NCBI GenBank assembly: GCA_016789205.1
Contig: JAEURF010000009.1
Span: 1-15,296 of the forward strand
Direction of reading: 5' to 3'
DNA length: 15,296 nucleotides
Source: Anaerolineales bacterium
Lineage (GTDB): Bacteria > Chloroflexota > Anaerolineae > Anaerolineales > Villigracilaceae
Positions 6,275 through 12,948 of the stretch are shown piece after piece. The position numbers and the translations under genes are program-made. Position 1 is the first letter of the stretch, and each line of letters begins with the position of its first letter. A model generated the notes under the pieces. That model searched no databases and was not told where the DNA came from. It worked only from the letters and a program-made list of their open reading frames with translations.

Positions 6275-7465
6275 GTGAGTGAAAAAGCCTCCAAAGAAAA
6301 AAAAGAACAAACTGAAAAACAAAAAGAGCAAAGTTCTCTACGGCAAGCCTTGCTTGTGCCAGTGCTTGCTGTGCTCAGCGGCTTGATTTTAGGCGGGGTC
6401 GTGATGGCTTTGAGTGGGTCAAATCCATTTCAAGCGTACGCGGCTTTGTTCGCTGGTTCATTTGGTTCACCTAGTGTAATCATCGCGGGCATGCAAACTT
6501 ATTTTGCTACAGGCGATAATAATGCTTTGGTGAGGTCTTTATATCCGTTTACAGAAAGTCTAGTTACTGCAACACCATATATTTTTACAGGTCTTGCAGT
6601 TGCAATTGGCTTTCGAGCCGGTTTGTTCAATATCGGTGCAGAAGGTCAAGTTTTTATTGGCGCATTATGTTCCGCGTTTATAGGCTATAGCATTAAAGGC
6701 TTGCCAATGATTATTCACTTACCGTTGGCGCTTTTGGCTGGTGCGGCAGGCGGGGCATTTTGGGGCATGATTCCGGGCTATCTCAAAGCACGCTTTGGCG
6801 CACATGAAGTAGTCAATACGATTATGATGAACTGGATTGCATTTCGTTTGAGCGACTGGCTTTTAAAGGGACCCATGCAAGCCTCAAATTTTCGACCGGT
6901 GACTCCCAATGTGCAAGCCAGTGCTGAACTTCCACGATTTTTTGAAGACCCACTGCGATTCAATCTTGGCTTCTTTTTGGCTCTGCTCTTTGCATATTTG
7001 GTTTACTGGTTCTTATTCAAAACTACACTTGGGTTTGAAATTCGTTCGGTAGGCGCCAACCCAGATGCCGCCAAATATGCTGGCATGAGCATTGTCAAAA
7101 ACATTGTCTTAGTAATGTCATTAGCAGGTGCTTTAGCAGGTTTGGGCGGAGGTGCTCAAGTTTTGGGTGTAGACCACTGGGTCGGGCAGGGCTTCTCATC
7201 TGGCTACGGGTTTGATGCAATTGCAATCGCTTTGCTTGGGAAGAGTCATCCGTTTGGCGTCGTCTTAGCGGCTTTATTATTTGGTTTCTTAAGAAGCGGT
7301 GCCACTAACATGCAATCCATGGCGGGCATCCCAGTTGATATTATTTCGATTATTCAAGGTTTGGTGATTGTCTTCGTTGCCGCACCTGCCATTATCCGTT
7401 GGTTATACCGAATCAAATCTATCAAAGTCGAAGAGACCGTATTAACCCGCGGCTGGGGTAAATAA
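6275..7465 (+). CDS. ABC transporter permease 1 (BMP/nucleoside type)
   Basis: First transmembrane subunit of the importer, in the BPD_transp_2 family with the same order as B. subtilis YufP or spirochaete riboflavin RfuC. GTG start at 6275 with AGGAGA (6261-6266) overlapping the ATPase stop codon; 396 residues. An N-terminal cytoplasmic stretch of about 25 residues is almost entirely Lys, Glu and Gln. Roughly nine or ten hydrophobic helices follow. Family motifs: GFRAGLFNIGAEGQ (112-125), FGAHEVVNTIMMNWIA (174-189, the region that docks on the ATPase), GFEIRSVGANPDAAKYAGM (253-271), and a Gly-rich AGALAGLGGGAQVLG segment. An extra polar loop containing YFATGDNNALVRSLY (about 76-90) sits after the first helix. 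One base separates it from permease 2. Confidence 0.93.
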   Translation: MSEKASKEKKEQTEKQKEQSSLRQALLVPVLAVLSGLILGGVVMALSGSNPFQAYAALFAGSFGSPSVIIAGMQTYFATGDNNALVRSLYPFTESLVTATPYIFTGLAVAIGFRAGLFNIGAEGQVFIGALCSAFIGYSIKGLPMIIHLPLALLAGAAGGAFWGMIPGYLKARFGAHEVVNTIMMNWIAFRLSDWLLKGPMQASNFRPVTPNVQASAELPRFFEDPLRFNLGFFLALLFAYLVYWFLFKTTLGFEIRSVGANPDAAKYAGMSIVKNIVLVMSLAGALAGLGGGAQVLGVDHWVGQGFSSGYGFDAIAIALLGKSHPFGVVLAALLFGFLRSGATNMQSMAGIPVDIISIIQGLVIVFVAAPAIIRWLYRIKSIKVEETVLTRGWGK

Positions 7466-7466
7466 C

Positions 7467-8726
7467 ATGTCAAACACAAATGTACAAGTAACTAATTTGG
7501 CACTTGAAAAACGTAAACGTGTCTCTTATGGCATGACTTTACTAATTGTTGGCGTGCTGATGTATTTATTCTTTGGCTTAAATACACAAGCAGGAGTACA
7601 AACTACGTTTGGGTTAAACGTCGCTGGTACACAAGCCATTGTCATACCGGATTTAATCGTACCTGCACAAACAACCATCTACTTAATGGTTGCAATTATC
7701 GTGTTTGCAGGTGCATATCAACTTGCAAGAGGTGTTAAATCTACTGGTTTATTAATTGGAATTATCGCCTTCACCTTTGTCACAGCATTTCTGACTTGGG
7801 CAGCACAAGACAAATCCTTTAACCTGACAGGCATGTTAAGTAGTTCACTTGTTCGTGCTACACCCATTGCCCTTGCCGCATTATGCGGTGTTATCAGTGA
7901 ACGAGCGGCTGTGATTAACATTGGTGTTGAAGGTATCATGCTGATGTCCGCACAGATTGCTGTAGTGACCGCCAGCATTACCCAAAATTTGTATATTGGA
8001 TTAATCGCCGCAATTCTTGTTGGTGGCTTGGTTGCCGCATTTCATGCTTTTCTGGTTATCCGCTTCAAAGTTGACCAAGTCGTCAGTGGCGTTGCCATTA
8101 ATATCATTGGCGCAGGTTTAACTTCATTTCTCAGCGCAAAATATTTACAAAGCGATACATTAAACAACTCCGGCACATTTCCTATTATCTCTATTCCTAT
8201 TCTTTCAGAAATCCCAGTGCTCGGACCAACATTATTTGCAAACAACATCATTGTCTACTTAATGTTGGTGCTTGTTGTACTCATGCACATTACACTCTTT
8301 TACACCCCTTGGGGCCTTCGCACTCGCGCGGTCGGCGAACACCCCAAAGCCGCAGATACACTTGGCGTCAACGTTTATCTCATGCGTTACGTCAACGTCA
8401 TTATTGGCGGCATGATAGCAGGCTTAGGCGGTGCATATTTCACAATCGGCTCCGTTGGCCGCTTTGATGAACTAATGACCTCAGGCAAAGGCTTCATTGG
8501 TCTCGCCGCCACAATTTTCGGTAAATGGACACCCATTGGTGCATTCGCTTCATCCCTCATCTTCGGCTTTGCAGATTCACTACAAGTTAAATTACAAATT
8601 TTACGAGTTCCAATTCCATCTGAATTTTTATTGATGGCACCTTACATCGTCACCATGATTATTTTGACCGGCGTTGTCGGCAGAGCCATCCCCCCCGCCG
8701 CAGATGGTCAGCCTTACGAAAAATAA
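7467..8726 (+). CDS. ABC transporter permease 2 (BMP/nucleoside type)
   Basis: Second transmembrane subunit, paired with permease 1 as a heterodimer (YufQ/RfuD position). ATG at 7467 is one base after the preceding stop, with only a weak GGGG upstream, so translation is probably coupled. 419 residues, longer than many family members because of an N-terminal extension: TM1 (about 22-38), then a polar segment (39-68) that looks extracytoplasmic, then TM2. Family motifs: SSLVRATPIALAALCGVISE (126-145), VINIGVEGIML (149-159), FKVDQVVSGVAINIIG (200-215), LRTRAVGEHPKAADTLGVNV and a Gly-rich IAGLGGAYFTIGSVGRF. Last gene of the importer; a strong terminator follows. Confidence 0.93.
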   Translation: MSNTNVQVTNLALEKRKRVSYGMTLLIVGVLMYLFFGLNTQAGVQTTFGLNVAGTQAIVIPDLIVPAQTTIYLMVAIIVFAGAYQLARGVKSTGLLIGIIAFTFVTAFLTWAAQDKSFNLTGMLSSSLVRATPIALAALCGVISERAAVINIGVEGIMLMSAQIAVVTASITQNLYIGLIAAILVGGLVAAFHAFLVIRFKVDQVVSGVAINIIGAGLTSFLSAKYLQSDTLNNSGTFPIISIPILSEIPVLGPTLFANNIIVYLMLVLVVLMHITLFYTPWGLRTRAVGEHPKAADTLGVNVYLMRYVNVIIGGMIAGLGGAYFTIGSVGRFDELMTSGKGFIGLAATIFGKWTPIGAFASSLIFGFADSLQVKLQILRVPIPSEFLLMAPYIVTMIILTGVVGRAIPPAADGQPYEK

Positions 8727-8756
8727 ACGCCTCCTTCTACGGGTCAACTTGATACT

Positions 8757-8794
8757 AAATCCTAAAGGTTTCTCAAAGCCTTTAGGATTTTTTT
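8757..8794 (+). terminator. Intrinsic terminator ending the importer operon
   Basis: AAATCCTAAAGG (8757-8768) pairs perfectly with CCTTTAGGATTT (8779-8790), and TTTT follows. The loop TTTCTCAAAG can add TTT/AAA pairs with a bulge. It closes the transcription unit of the transporter. Confidence 0.88.
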
Positions 8795-8832
8795 ATAAGA
8801 CAACAAGAGATAAAATAAAAATCAACCTGCGG

Positions 8833-8838
8833 TAAAAT
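8833..8838 (+). promoter_or_regulatory. Possible -10 box before the first FW lipoprotein
   Basis: TAAAAT lies at a sensible distance upstream of the AAGGAG ribosome site (8850-8855) and behind a terminator, so a promoter is required hereabouts. No convincing -35 is visible 16-18 bases upstream. Confidence 0.35.
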
Positions 8839-8860
8839 ACCATTCGTCGAAGGAGAAAAG

Positions 8861-9769
8861 ATGAACAAAAAAACACGCCACTACAATCTATTATTAATAA
8901 TCATATTATTCCTCAGCGCCTGTAACCTCCCACGTGACAATCAAGGTGAAGACCTAAGCGCCACAGCCGCCGCACAGACGATTGAAGCGTTACTCAGTGC
9001 TACACCTGCAAACGCTACACCGATTTTCACAGCAACTTCATCTGGGCTTGCAACCTTAACTCCAATTTCATCACCTATTTTTACAAGCACACCCGCCGCA
9101 ACTGCAACGCCAAATTGCCCACTGGCACAATTTGTTACCGATGTTACCATTCCCGATGGCACCACCATGTTGCCCGGTCAAACGTTCAATAAAAAATGGC
9201 GACTCAAAAATATCGGAGCCTGTGCATGGAATGGATACTCGCTTGTTTTTGACAGCGGCGAATCCATGAACGGACCCGCCACCAAAGCCATCGCCGCCGT
9301 TAACCCCGGACAAGAAATTGATATTGATGTAGACCTCAAAGCTCCCAACACACCCGGCACATATCGCAGTTATTGGCGTTTGGTCACCAATGGGAATGTA
9401 CTTGTGCCAATCGTCAGTGGCTATCAAGGCAGAGCATTTTATGTAGAAATCAAAGTCGCCGCACCGACAAATACCTCTGCACCATTATTTGCAGTGACAA
9501 GTGTCAGCTTTGCCAATGTTGGTGGATGTAACGGCTTTACAACCACAGCCAATGTCACAGTCAACGGACCTGGCACTGTAAAAGTTAAGTGGATAAGAAG
9601 CGACGGTGCGACGCCACCTGTACCACCAGATTTAGTCTTTGCCGCCGCTGGAACACAATCTGTTTCAATTTCTTGGAATACAAGTGCTTCTGGCACCCAC
9701 TGGTTTGACCTCTATGTAGATTCGCCCAACAACCAGCAATTTGGGCGGGCTCAATTCACCTGCCCGTAA
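8861..9769 (+). CDS. FW (NBR1 Ig-like) domain lipoprotein 1
   Basis: Predicted surface lipoprotein, 302 residues; function unknown. Lipobox LSAC with Cys21, a short Ala/Thr-rich helix-like stretch (33-47), then a Thr/Pro/Ala-rich linker (to about 85). The FW/NBR1-type Ig-like domain spans about 86-199: Cys86, TIPDGTTMLPGQTF (96-109), KKWRLKNIGACAW (111-123), APNTPGTYRSYWRL (161-174). This matches the eukaryotic NBR1 pattern DGT..PG..F.K.W...N.G...W. Three Trp (113, 123, 172) and the Cys86/Cys121 pair are shared with the four following genes. A second beta-rich domain (about 208-302) starts FAVTSVSFANVGGC and ends FTCP; its Cys223 and Cys301 could form a disulfide. The second lipoprotein carries the same kind of C-terminal domain. 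ATG has AAGGAG. No catalytic motif seen; binding or adhesion is a guess. Confidence 0.85.
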   Translation: MNKKTRHYNLLLIIILFLSACNLPRDNQGEDLSATAAAQTIEALLSATPANATPIFTATSSGLATLTPISSPIFTSTPAATATPNCPLAQFVTDVTIPDGTTMLPGQTFNKKWRLKNIGACAWNGYSLVFDSGESMNGPATKAIAAVNPGQEIDIDVDLKAPNTPGTYRSYWRLVTNGNVLVPIVSGYQGRAFYVEIKVAAPTNTSAPLFAVTSVSFANVGGCNGFTTTANVTVNGPGTVKVKWIRSDGATPPVPPDLVFAAAGTQSVSISWNTSASGTHWFDLYVDSPNNQQFGRAQFTCP

Positions 9770-9790
9770 AAGATAAAAGTTTCTTAATCT

Positions 9791-9820
9791 AACAACGCCC
9801 GTGAGTACGGGCGTTGTTAT
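9791..9820 (+). terminator. Terminator after FW lipoprotein 1
   Basis: AACAACGCCCGT (9791-9802) pairs perfectly with ACGGGCGTTGTT (9807-9818) around GAGT. The stem is strong but the downstream tail (ATTTAAC) has few U residues, so termination may be partial. Confidence 0.7.
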
Positions 9821-9827
9821 TTAACAG

Positions 9828-9833
9828 TATAAT
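9828..9833 (+). promoter_or_regulatory. -10 box (TATAAT) before FW lipoprotein 2
   Basis: A perfect TATAAT follows the upstream terminator and lies 26 bases before the ATG at 9859. No good -35 is visible, since the region 17 bases upstream is inside the terminator stem. The AAAGGA ribosome site is at 9848-9853. Confidence 0.45.
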
Positions 9834-9858
9834 CTTTTCTACAAATGAAAGGAAAAAA

Positions 9859-10800
9859 ATGCACAAATCACGACAATATTTTATATTTGCTACCCTTACA
9901 ATTATCATACTCGTCATCTCAGCCTGTGGCAGTGATGCGGGTACTGAAACTGCTATTCAAACTGCTGTGGCAGAAACTGTCGCCGCCCAAAACGCGAATC
10001 AGCCCACCCCTACGCCTGAAGCGACTATAATCCCAACCCAAACTCCATATCAATTGCCAACCACTCCACCAACTTTGCCTCCTACTACTGCCTCATCAAA
10101 TAGCGGCTCAAAAGCAGAATGTGCTAAAGCCAGTTTACAAGATGAAAATATTGTAGATGGAACCATCTTTAAGCCCGGCGAACAATTTACAAAAACTTGG
10201 TATATTACCAATACCAGCACTTGCGTCTGGGATACAAGTTATAAAATTGTTTTTTGGGATGGAGATGTTTTAGGCGGCGGATACGTTTATAACTTGCCAC
10301 AAATTACTGGTCCCGGACAAACCATACCCATCTCACTTGTCTTAACCGCACCAACCGCCGATGGAACCTATCGCTCAGAATGGAAATTGCAAACACCCGA
10401 TGGTATTAACTTTGGAGTAGGTTATTTAAATGCCGCTTTCTATACCGAAGTAGTTATCTCTTCTGATGAAAAACCAGAATATGCGGTCACCAATGTAGAA
10501 CTTTACGTAACACGTGACCCGCTTTCGGGATGCCAACCTGCCAATATCACCTATACAGCGTATGCTACTTTCACCACAAATGGTCCATTAGAGTTTAAAT
10601 TTAGATGGGGTCAACAAGATAACAACAATGGCGGTCCCCAAACTGTTACGGTCACATCCGCTACAAAGAAAACCTTCACACGAGTTTGGAAACTAGGGCG
10701 TGCCGCTTCTCAAAATGACAATCGCTGGTTTCAAATTGTCTTATTAGAGCCAGTCTATAAAGAATATCCAATTGTTGGCTTCAGCTTTTTCTGCCCATAA
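9859..10800 (+). CDS. FW (NBR1 Ig-like) domain lipoprotein 2
   Basis: Surface lipoprotein of 313 residues. A TTG at 9814 is in frame but lies inside the terminator stem. The ATG at 9859, with AAAGGA, gives a normal signal peptide with lipobox ISAC and Cys23. Next come a TAIQTAVAETVAAQNA helix-like stretch (31-46) and a Thr/Pro-rich linker (48-80). The FW domain spans about 88-200: Cys88, VDGTIFKPGEQFTKTWYI (99-116), NTSTCVWDTSYKIVFWDGD (118-136), and DGTYRSEWKL (168-177). Core residues are Trp114, Cys122, Trp124 and Trp175. The usual N.G.C.W is here N.S.C.W. Residues 207-313 form a second beta-rich domain with Cys225 and a terminal FFCP (Cys312), parallel to the C-terminal domain of lipoprotein 1 (AVTNVELYV against AVTSVSFAN). 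Those two genes are therefore the closest relatives in domain layout. Function unknown. Confidence 0.84.
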   Translation: MHKSRQYFIFATLTIIILVISACGSDAGTETAIQTAVAETVAAQNANQPTPTPEATIIPTQTPYQLPTTPPTLPPTTASSNSGSKAECAKASLQDENIVDGTIFKPGEQFTKTWYITNTSTCVWDTSYKIVFWDGDVLGGGYVYNLPQITGPGQTIPISLVLTAPTADGTYRSEWKLQTPDGINFGVGYLNAAFYTEVVISSDEKPEYAVTNVELYVTRDPLSGCQPANITYTAYATFTTNGPLEFKFRWGQQDNNNGGPQTVTVTSATKKTFTRVWKLGRAASQNDNRWFQIVLLEPVYKEYPIVGFSFFCP

Positions 10801-10804
10801 GAAT

Positions 10805-10836
10805 AAAAAGAAGCCAGCAATTGCTGGCTTCTTTTT
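10805..10836 (+). terminator. Strong, possibly bidirectional terminator after FW lipoprotein 2
   Basis: A 32-base perfect palindrome: AAAAAGAAGCCAGCAA (10805-10820) and its exact complement (10821-10836), ending in TTTTT. The matching A tract on the left would serve as a U tract on the other strand. The centre AATT must open to form a loop. Confidence 0.88.
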
Positions 10837-10901
10837 ATTGGGAACTTTTCCTCAAAACGGTTCGTCTTTAATCATTAGAGAAATGACCAAACGGAGGAAC
10901 C

Positions 10902-12143
10902 ATGTCTCGTAAACCATTAATCCTTACTATTGCAATTTTGTTGATTGTTCAACTCGCCTGTAATGTGCCGTCTAATTCAGCAAGCACACCAGACACGTTT
11001 GCCACGCTGAACAGCCTGTACACCGCCTCGGCATTGACGGTTGAAGCTGGTGGCACCGCGACGCCGGGTCTGCCTCTTCCAACTGCTACGATTGGAACTG
11101 CTCAACCGACAAATACTGTTAACGCAGGCACACCCGTTTCCACGTCTAAGTGTGATGCGGCGCAATTCCTTGCAGATGTCACTTATCCCGATGGAAGCGT
11201 CGTCGCACAGAATACAAGTTTCGTGAAAATTTGGCGTATCAAAAATGTTGGCACCTGCACATGGACTACATCTTACGCCATTGTGTTTTTTGGCGGTGAT
11301 GCGATGAGTGCGCCTTCTGCCGTTGCACTTGCGGGCAGTGTTGCGCCAGGGCAATATATTGAAATCCCAGTCACGCTTAAATCTCCAAATACAGATGGCA
11401 ACTTTACTGGTTACTGGAAATTACGCAACGCCTCTGGTGGGTTGTTTGGCATCGGCGCGCAAGCCGATACTGCATTTTGGGTAAAAATTAAAGTGACGGG
11501 TCCGGCCTATGTAGCCTACAACTTTGCTGATAGTTATTGCCAAGCAGAATGGTCAAATGGGAATAACATAATCCCATGTCCCGGTACAAATGGCGATGCA
11601 AACGGCTATGTTATAAAATTAAATAAACCCAACCTTGAAAACGGTGCGAAGTCAGAAGAAGTTGGTTTATTAAGTGTCCCACGTGATAGAAGAAATGGAA
11701 TCATCAGCGGACAGTTCCCTGCCTTCACGGTACAAAACGGCGATCGTTTTCGTGCTTTGGTATATTGTCAGAATGAAGCCACAAAGTGTAATGTGATATT
11801 CAAGTTGAATTACCTTAATAATGGTCAAATAAAAACGCTTGGAACTTGGAATGAAGCCTATGAAGGAAAATATTACACGATTGATATAAGCTTAAATAGC
11901 CTAGCAGGTGAGACTTTAAAATTCATTTTAGAAGTAAATGCAAATGGCGGCAACAATCAAGATTATGCTATTTGGCTCAACCCCCGCATTATACGGACTG
12001 GCAACCCGCCTCCCACTTCGACCGCCAGCCGTACTCCAACCACTACGCTGACTCCTACTCCCACACTGACACTGACTCCTACATTCACGCTCACCCCTAC
12101 TGAAACATCTACAGAAACGCCCACTGAAACGCCTACGCCATAG
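10902..12143 (+). CDS. FW (NBR1 Ig-like) domain lipoprotein 3 with extra C-terminal domain and Thr/Pro tail
   Basis: Largest of the five, 413 residues. ATG with a strong GGAGGAA site (10893-10899). Lipobox QLAC with Cys20, an Ala/Thr-rich stretch (31-48) and a Thr/Pro linker (52-82). FW domain about 84-199: Cys84, TYPDGSVVAQNTSFVKIWRI (94-113), NVGTCTW (115-121), DGNFTGYWKLRN (165-176); core Trp111, Cys119, Trp121, Trp172. A separate domain follows (about 205-367) with Cys213, Cys226, Cys289, Cys296 and a pattern of alternating beta strands with Asn/Gly turns, ending in a beta-rich YYTIDISLNSLAGETLKFIL stretch (324-343). It looks like a jelly-roll or carbohydrate-binding-like module, but I do not recognise the family. 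The last 45 residues are Thr/Pro/Glu repeats with no domain behind them. Tandem in-frame stops TAG TGA (12141-12146) end the gene. Function unknown. Confidence 0.82.
   Translation: MSRKPLILTIAILLIVQLACNVPSNSASTPDTFATLNSLYTASALTVEAGGTATPGLPLPTATIGTAQPTNTVNAGTPVSTSKCDAAQFLADVTYPDGSVVAQNTSFVKIWRIKNVGTCTWTTSYAIVFFGGDAMSAPSAVALAGSVAPGQYIEIPVTLKSPNTDGNFTGYWKLRNASGGLFGIGAQADTAFWVKIKVTGPAYVAYNFADSYCQAEWSNGNNIIPCPGTNGDANGYVIKLNKPNLENGAKSEEVGLLSVPRDRRNGIISGQFPAFTVQNGDRFRALVYCQNEATKCNVIFKLNYLNNGQIKTLGTWNEAYEGKYYTIDISLNSLAGETLKFILEVNANGGNNQDYAIWLNPRIIRTGNPPPTSTASRTPTTTLTPTPTLTLTPTFTLTPTETSTETPTETPTP
12009..12140 (+). repeat. Degenerate Thr/Pro-coding low-complexity repeat
   Basis: Imperfect short repeats built on ACTCCTACTCCC and ACTGAAACGCC encode the C-terminal TPT, LTPT and ETPT units of lipoprotein 3. 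The units are much less uniform than the 15-bp repeat at 3471, suggesting an older array. Confidence 0.75.
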
Positions 12144-12148
12144 TGAGT

Positions 12149-12154
12149 TATAAT
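12149..12154 (+). promoter_or_regulatory. -10 box (TATAAT) before FW lipoprotein 4
   Basis: A perfect TATAAT just after the upstream stop codon, 30 bases before the ATG at 12184. No good -35 is seen; 17 bases upstream is coding repeat. A GGAGG ribosome site is at 12171-12175. Gene 4 may have its own promoter or be read from gene 3, since no terminator separates them. Confidence 0.4.
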
Positions 12155-12183
12155 GATATGTAATATTTTCGGAGGTTCGTAAC

Positions 12184-12921
12184 ATGAAATTTAGCAAGTT
12201 TAATTGGCTAGCAGGTGTGATACTTGCATCTATTCTTATCAGTTCTTGTAATATCGGTGCAACCCCACCTCCTGAACAAGATGCAGGTGCAATCCAAACG
12301 CAAGCATTTGGGATTGTATTAACGCAATCTGCCATACAACAGACTCAAACTGCCGCCGCAGTTCCACCAACTCCACTGCCAACTGACACGTTGGTTGCAA
12401 CGATTACATTAGCACCGTTGCCTACATCCTCAACATTTGGCGCAACAAATACACCTTTTTCATTAAATACCCAACAACCTGGGTTAACTCCTCAATTGCT
12501 AATAACACCGACAGTCGGTGTTATCAATACATTCACAACAACAAATGGTTGTAATGACGGTGCCTATATTGGAGAAACAAAACCTTTTGATAAAGACTCT
12601 GTCAAAGTAAATGCAGAGTTTTCTAAAGCATGGACAATTCTTAATACAGGCACTTGTACATGGGATGAAGGGTATGTTTTTGACTACTTGCAAGATTATT
12701 TCCCACCGGAAGCCAATGTTTCCCAACTTAACGGATACGATATTGCATTAAAGAAAAATACATTAGAAGAATATACAAAGCCAAAACATAGCCAATCTTT
12801 TATTGTGAAACTCAAAGCACCTAAGGACCCTGGACAATACAAAGGATATTGGAAGCTGAAAGATGATGCAGGCAATTATTTTGGTCCGCTTGTATATGTT
12901 TGGATTACTGTTGTTCCATAG
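12184..12921 (+). CDS. FW (NBR1 Ig-like) domain lipoprotein 4 (divergent)
   Basis: Surface lipoprotein of 245 residues. Lipobox ISSC with Cys22; then a Gln/Thr/Ala-rich helix-like stretch (GAIQTQAFGIVLTQSAIQQTQTAAA split over 35-59) and a long Thr/Pro/Leu linker to about 118. The FW domain is the last 123 residues: Cys123, EFSKAWTILNTGTCTWDEGY (145-164), APKDPGQYKGYWKLKDDAG (212-230), ending at ITVVP. Core Trp150, Cys158, Trp160 and Trp223 are kept, but the usual P-D-G turn is replaced by KPFDKDS (133-139). The middle segment (165-203) is longer and rich in Tyr, Asp, Glu and Lys. There is no C-terminal extra domain. A strong GGAGG site precedes the ATG. It is 27 bases from gene 5 with no terminator, so the two are probably co-transcribed. 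Function unknown. Confidence 0.82.
   Translation: MKFSKFNWLAGVILASILISSCNIGATPPPEQDAGAIQTQAFGIVLTQSAIQQTQTAAAVPPTPLPTDTLVATITLAPLPTSSTFGATNTPFSLNTQQPGLTPQLLITPTVGVINTFTTTNGCNDGAYIGETKPFDKDSVKVNAEFSKAWTILNTGTCTWDEGYVFDYLQDYFPPEANVSQLNGYDIALKKNTLEEYTKPKHSQSFIVKLKAPKDPGQYKGYWKLKDDAGNYFGPLVYVWITVVP
12502..12524 (+). other. Intragenic perfect hairpin in FW lipoprotein 4
   Basis: ATAACACCGA (12502-12511) pairs with TCGGTGTTAT (12515-12524) around CAG, inside the linker coding region of lipoprotein 4. There is no U tract. It could be an mRNA structure or chance. Confidence 0.3.
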
Positions 12922-12948
12922 ATAAGGCAATATTAAAGGAGAGCCTTC

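Noticed and set aside
9814..9858. TTG 9814 as the start of lipoprotein 2
   Set aside because: It falls within the terminator stem and upstream of the TATAAT; the ATG at 9859 has a ribosome site and gives a standard signal peptide.
12141..12183. Frameshift fusing lipoproteins 3 and 4
   Set aside because: Tandem stops, then TATAAT, GGAGG and a complete lipoprotein signal show that gene 4 is separate.
11928..12335. Open frame of 135 residues on the minus strand across the lipoprotein 3/4 junction
   Set aside because: Arg/Cys/Ser-rich translation without any domain, lies opposite two well-supported genes, no ribosome site; it is a shadow frame. The other minus-strand frames in the window were rejected for the same reasons.
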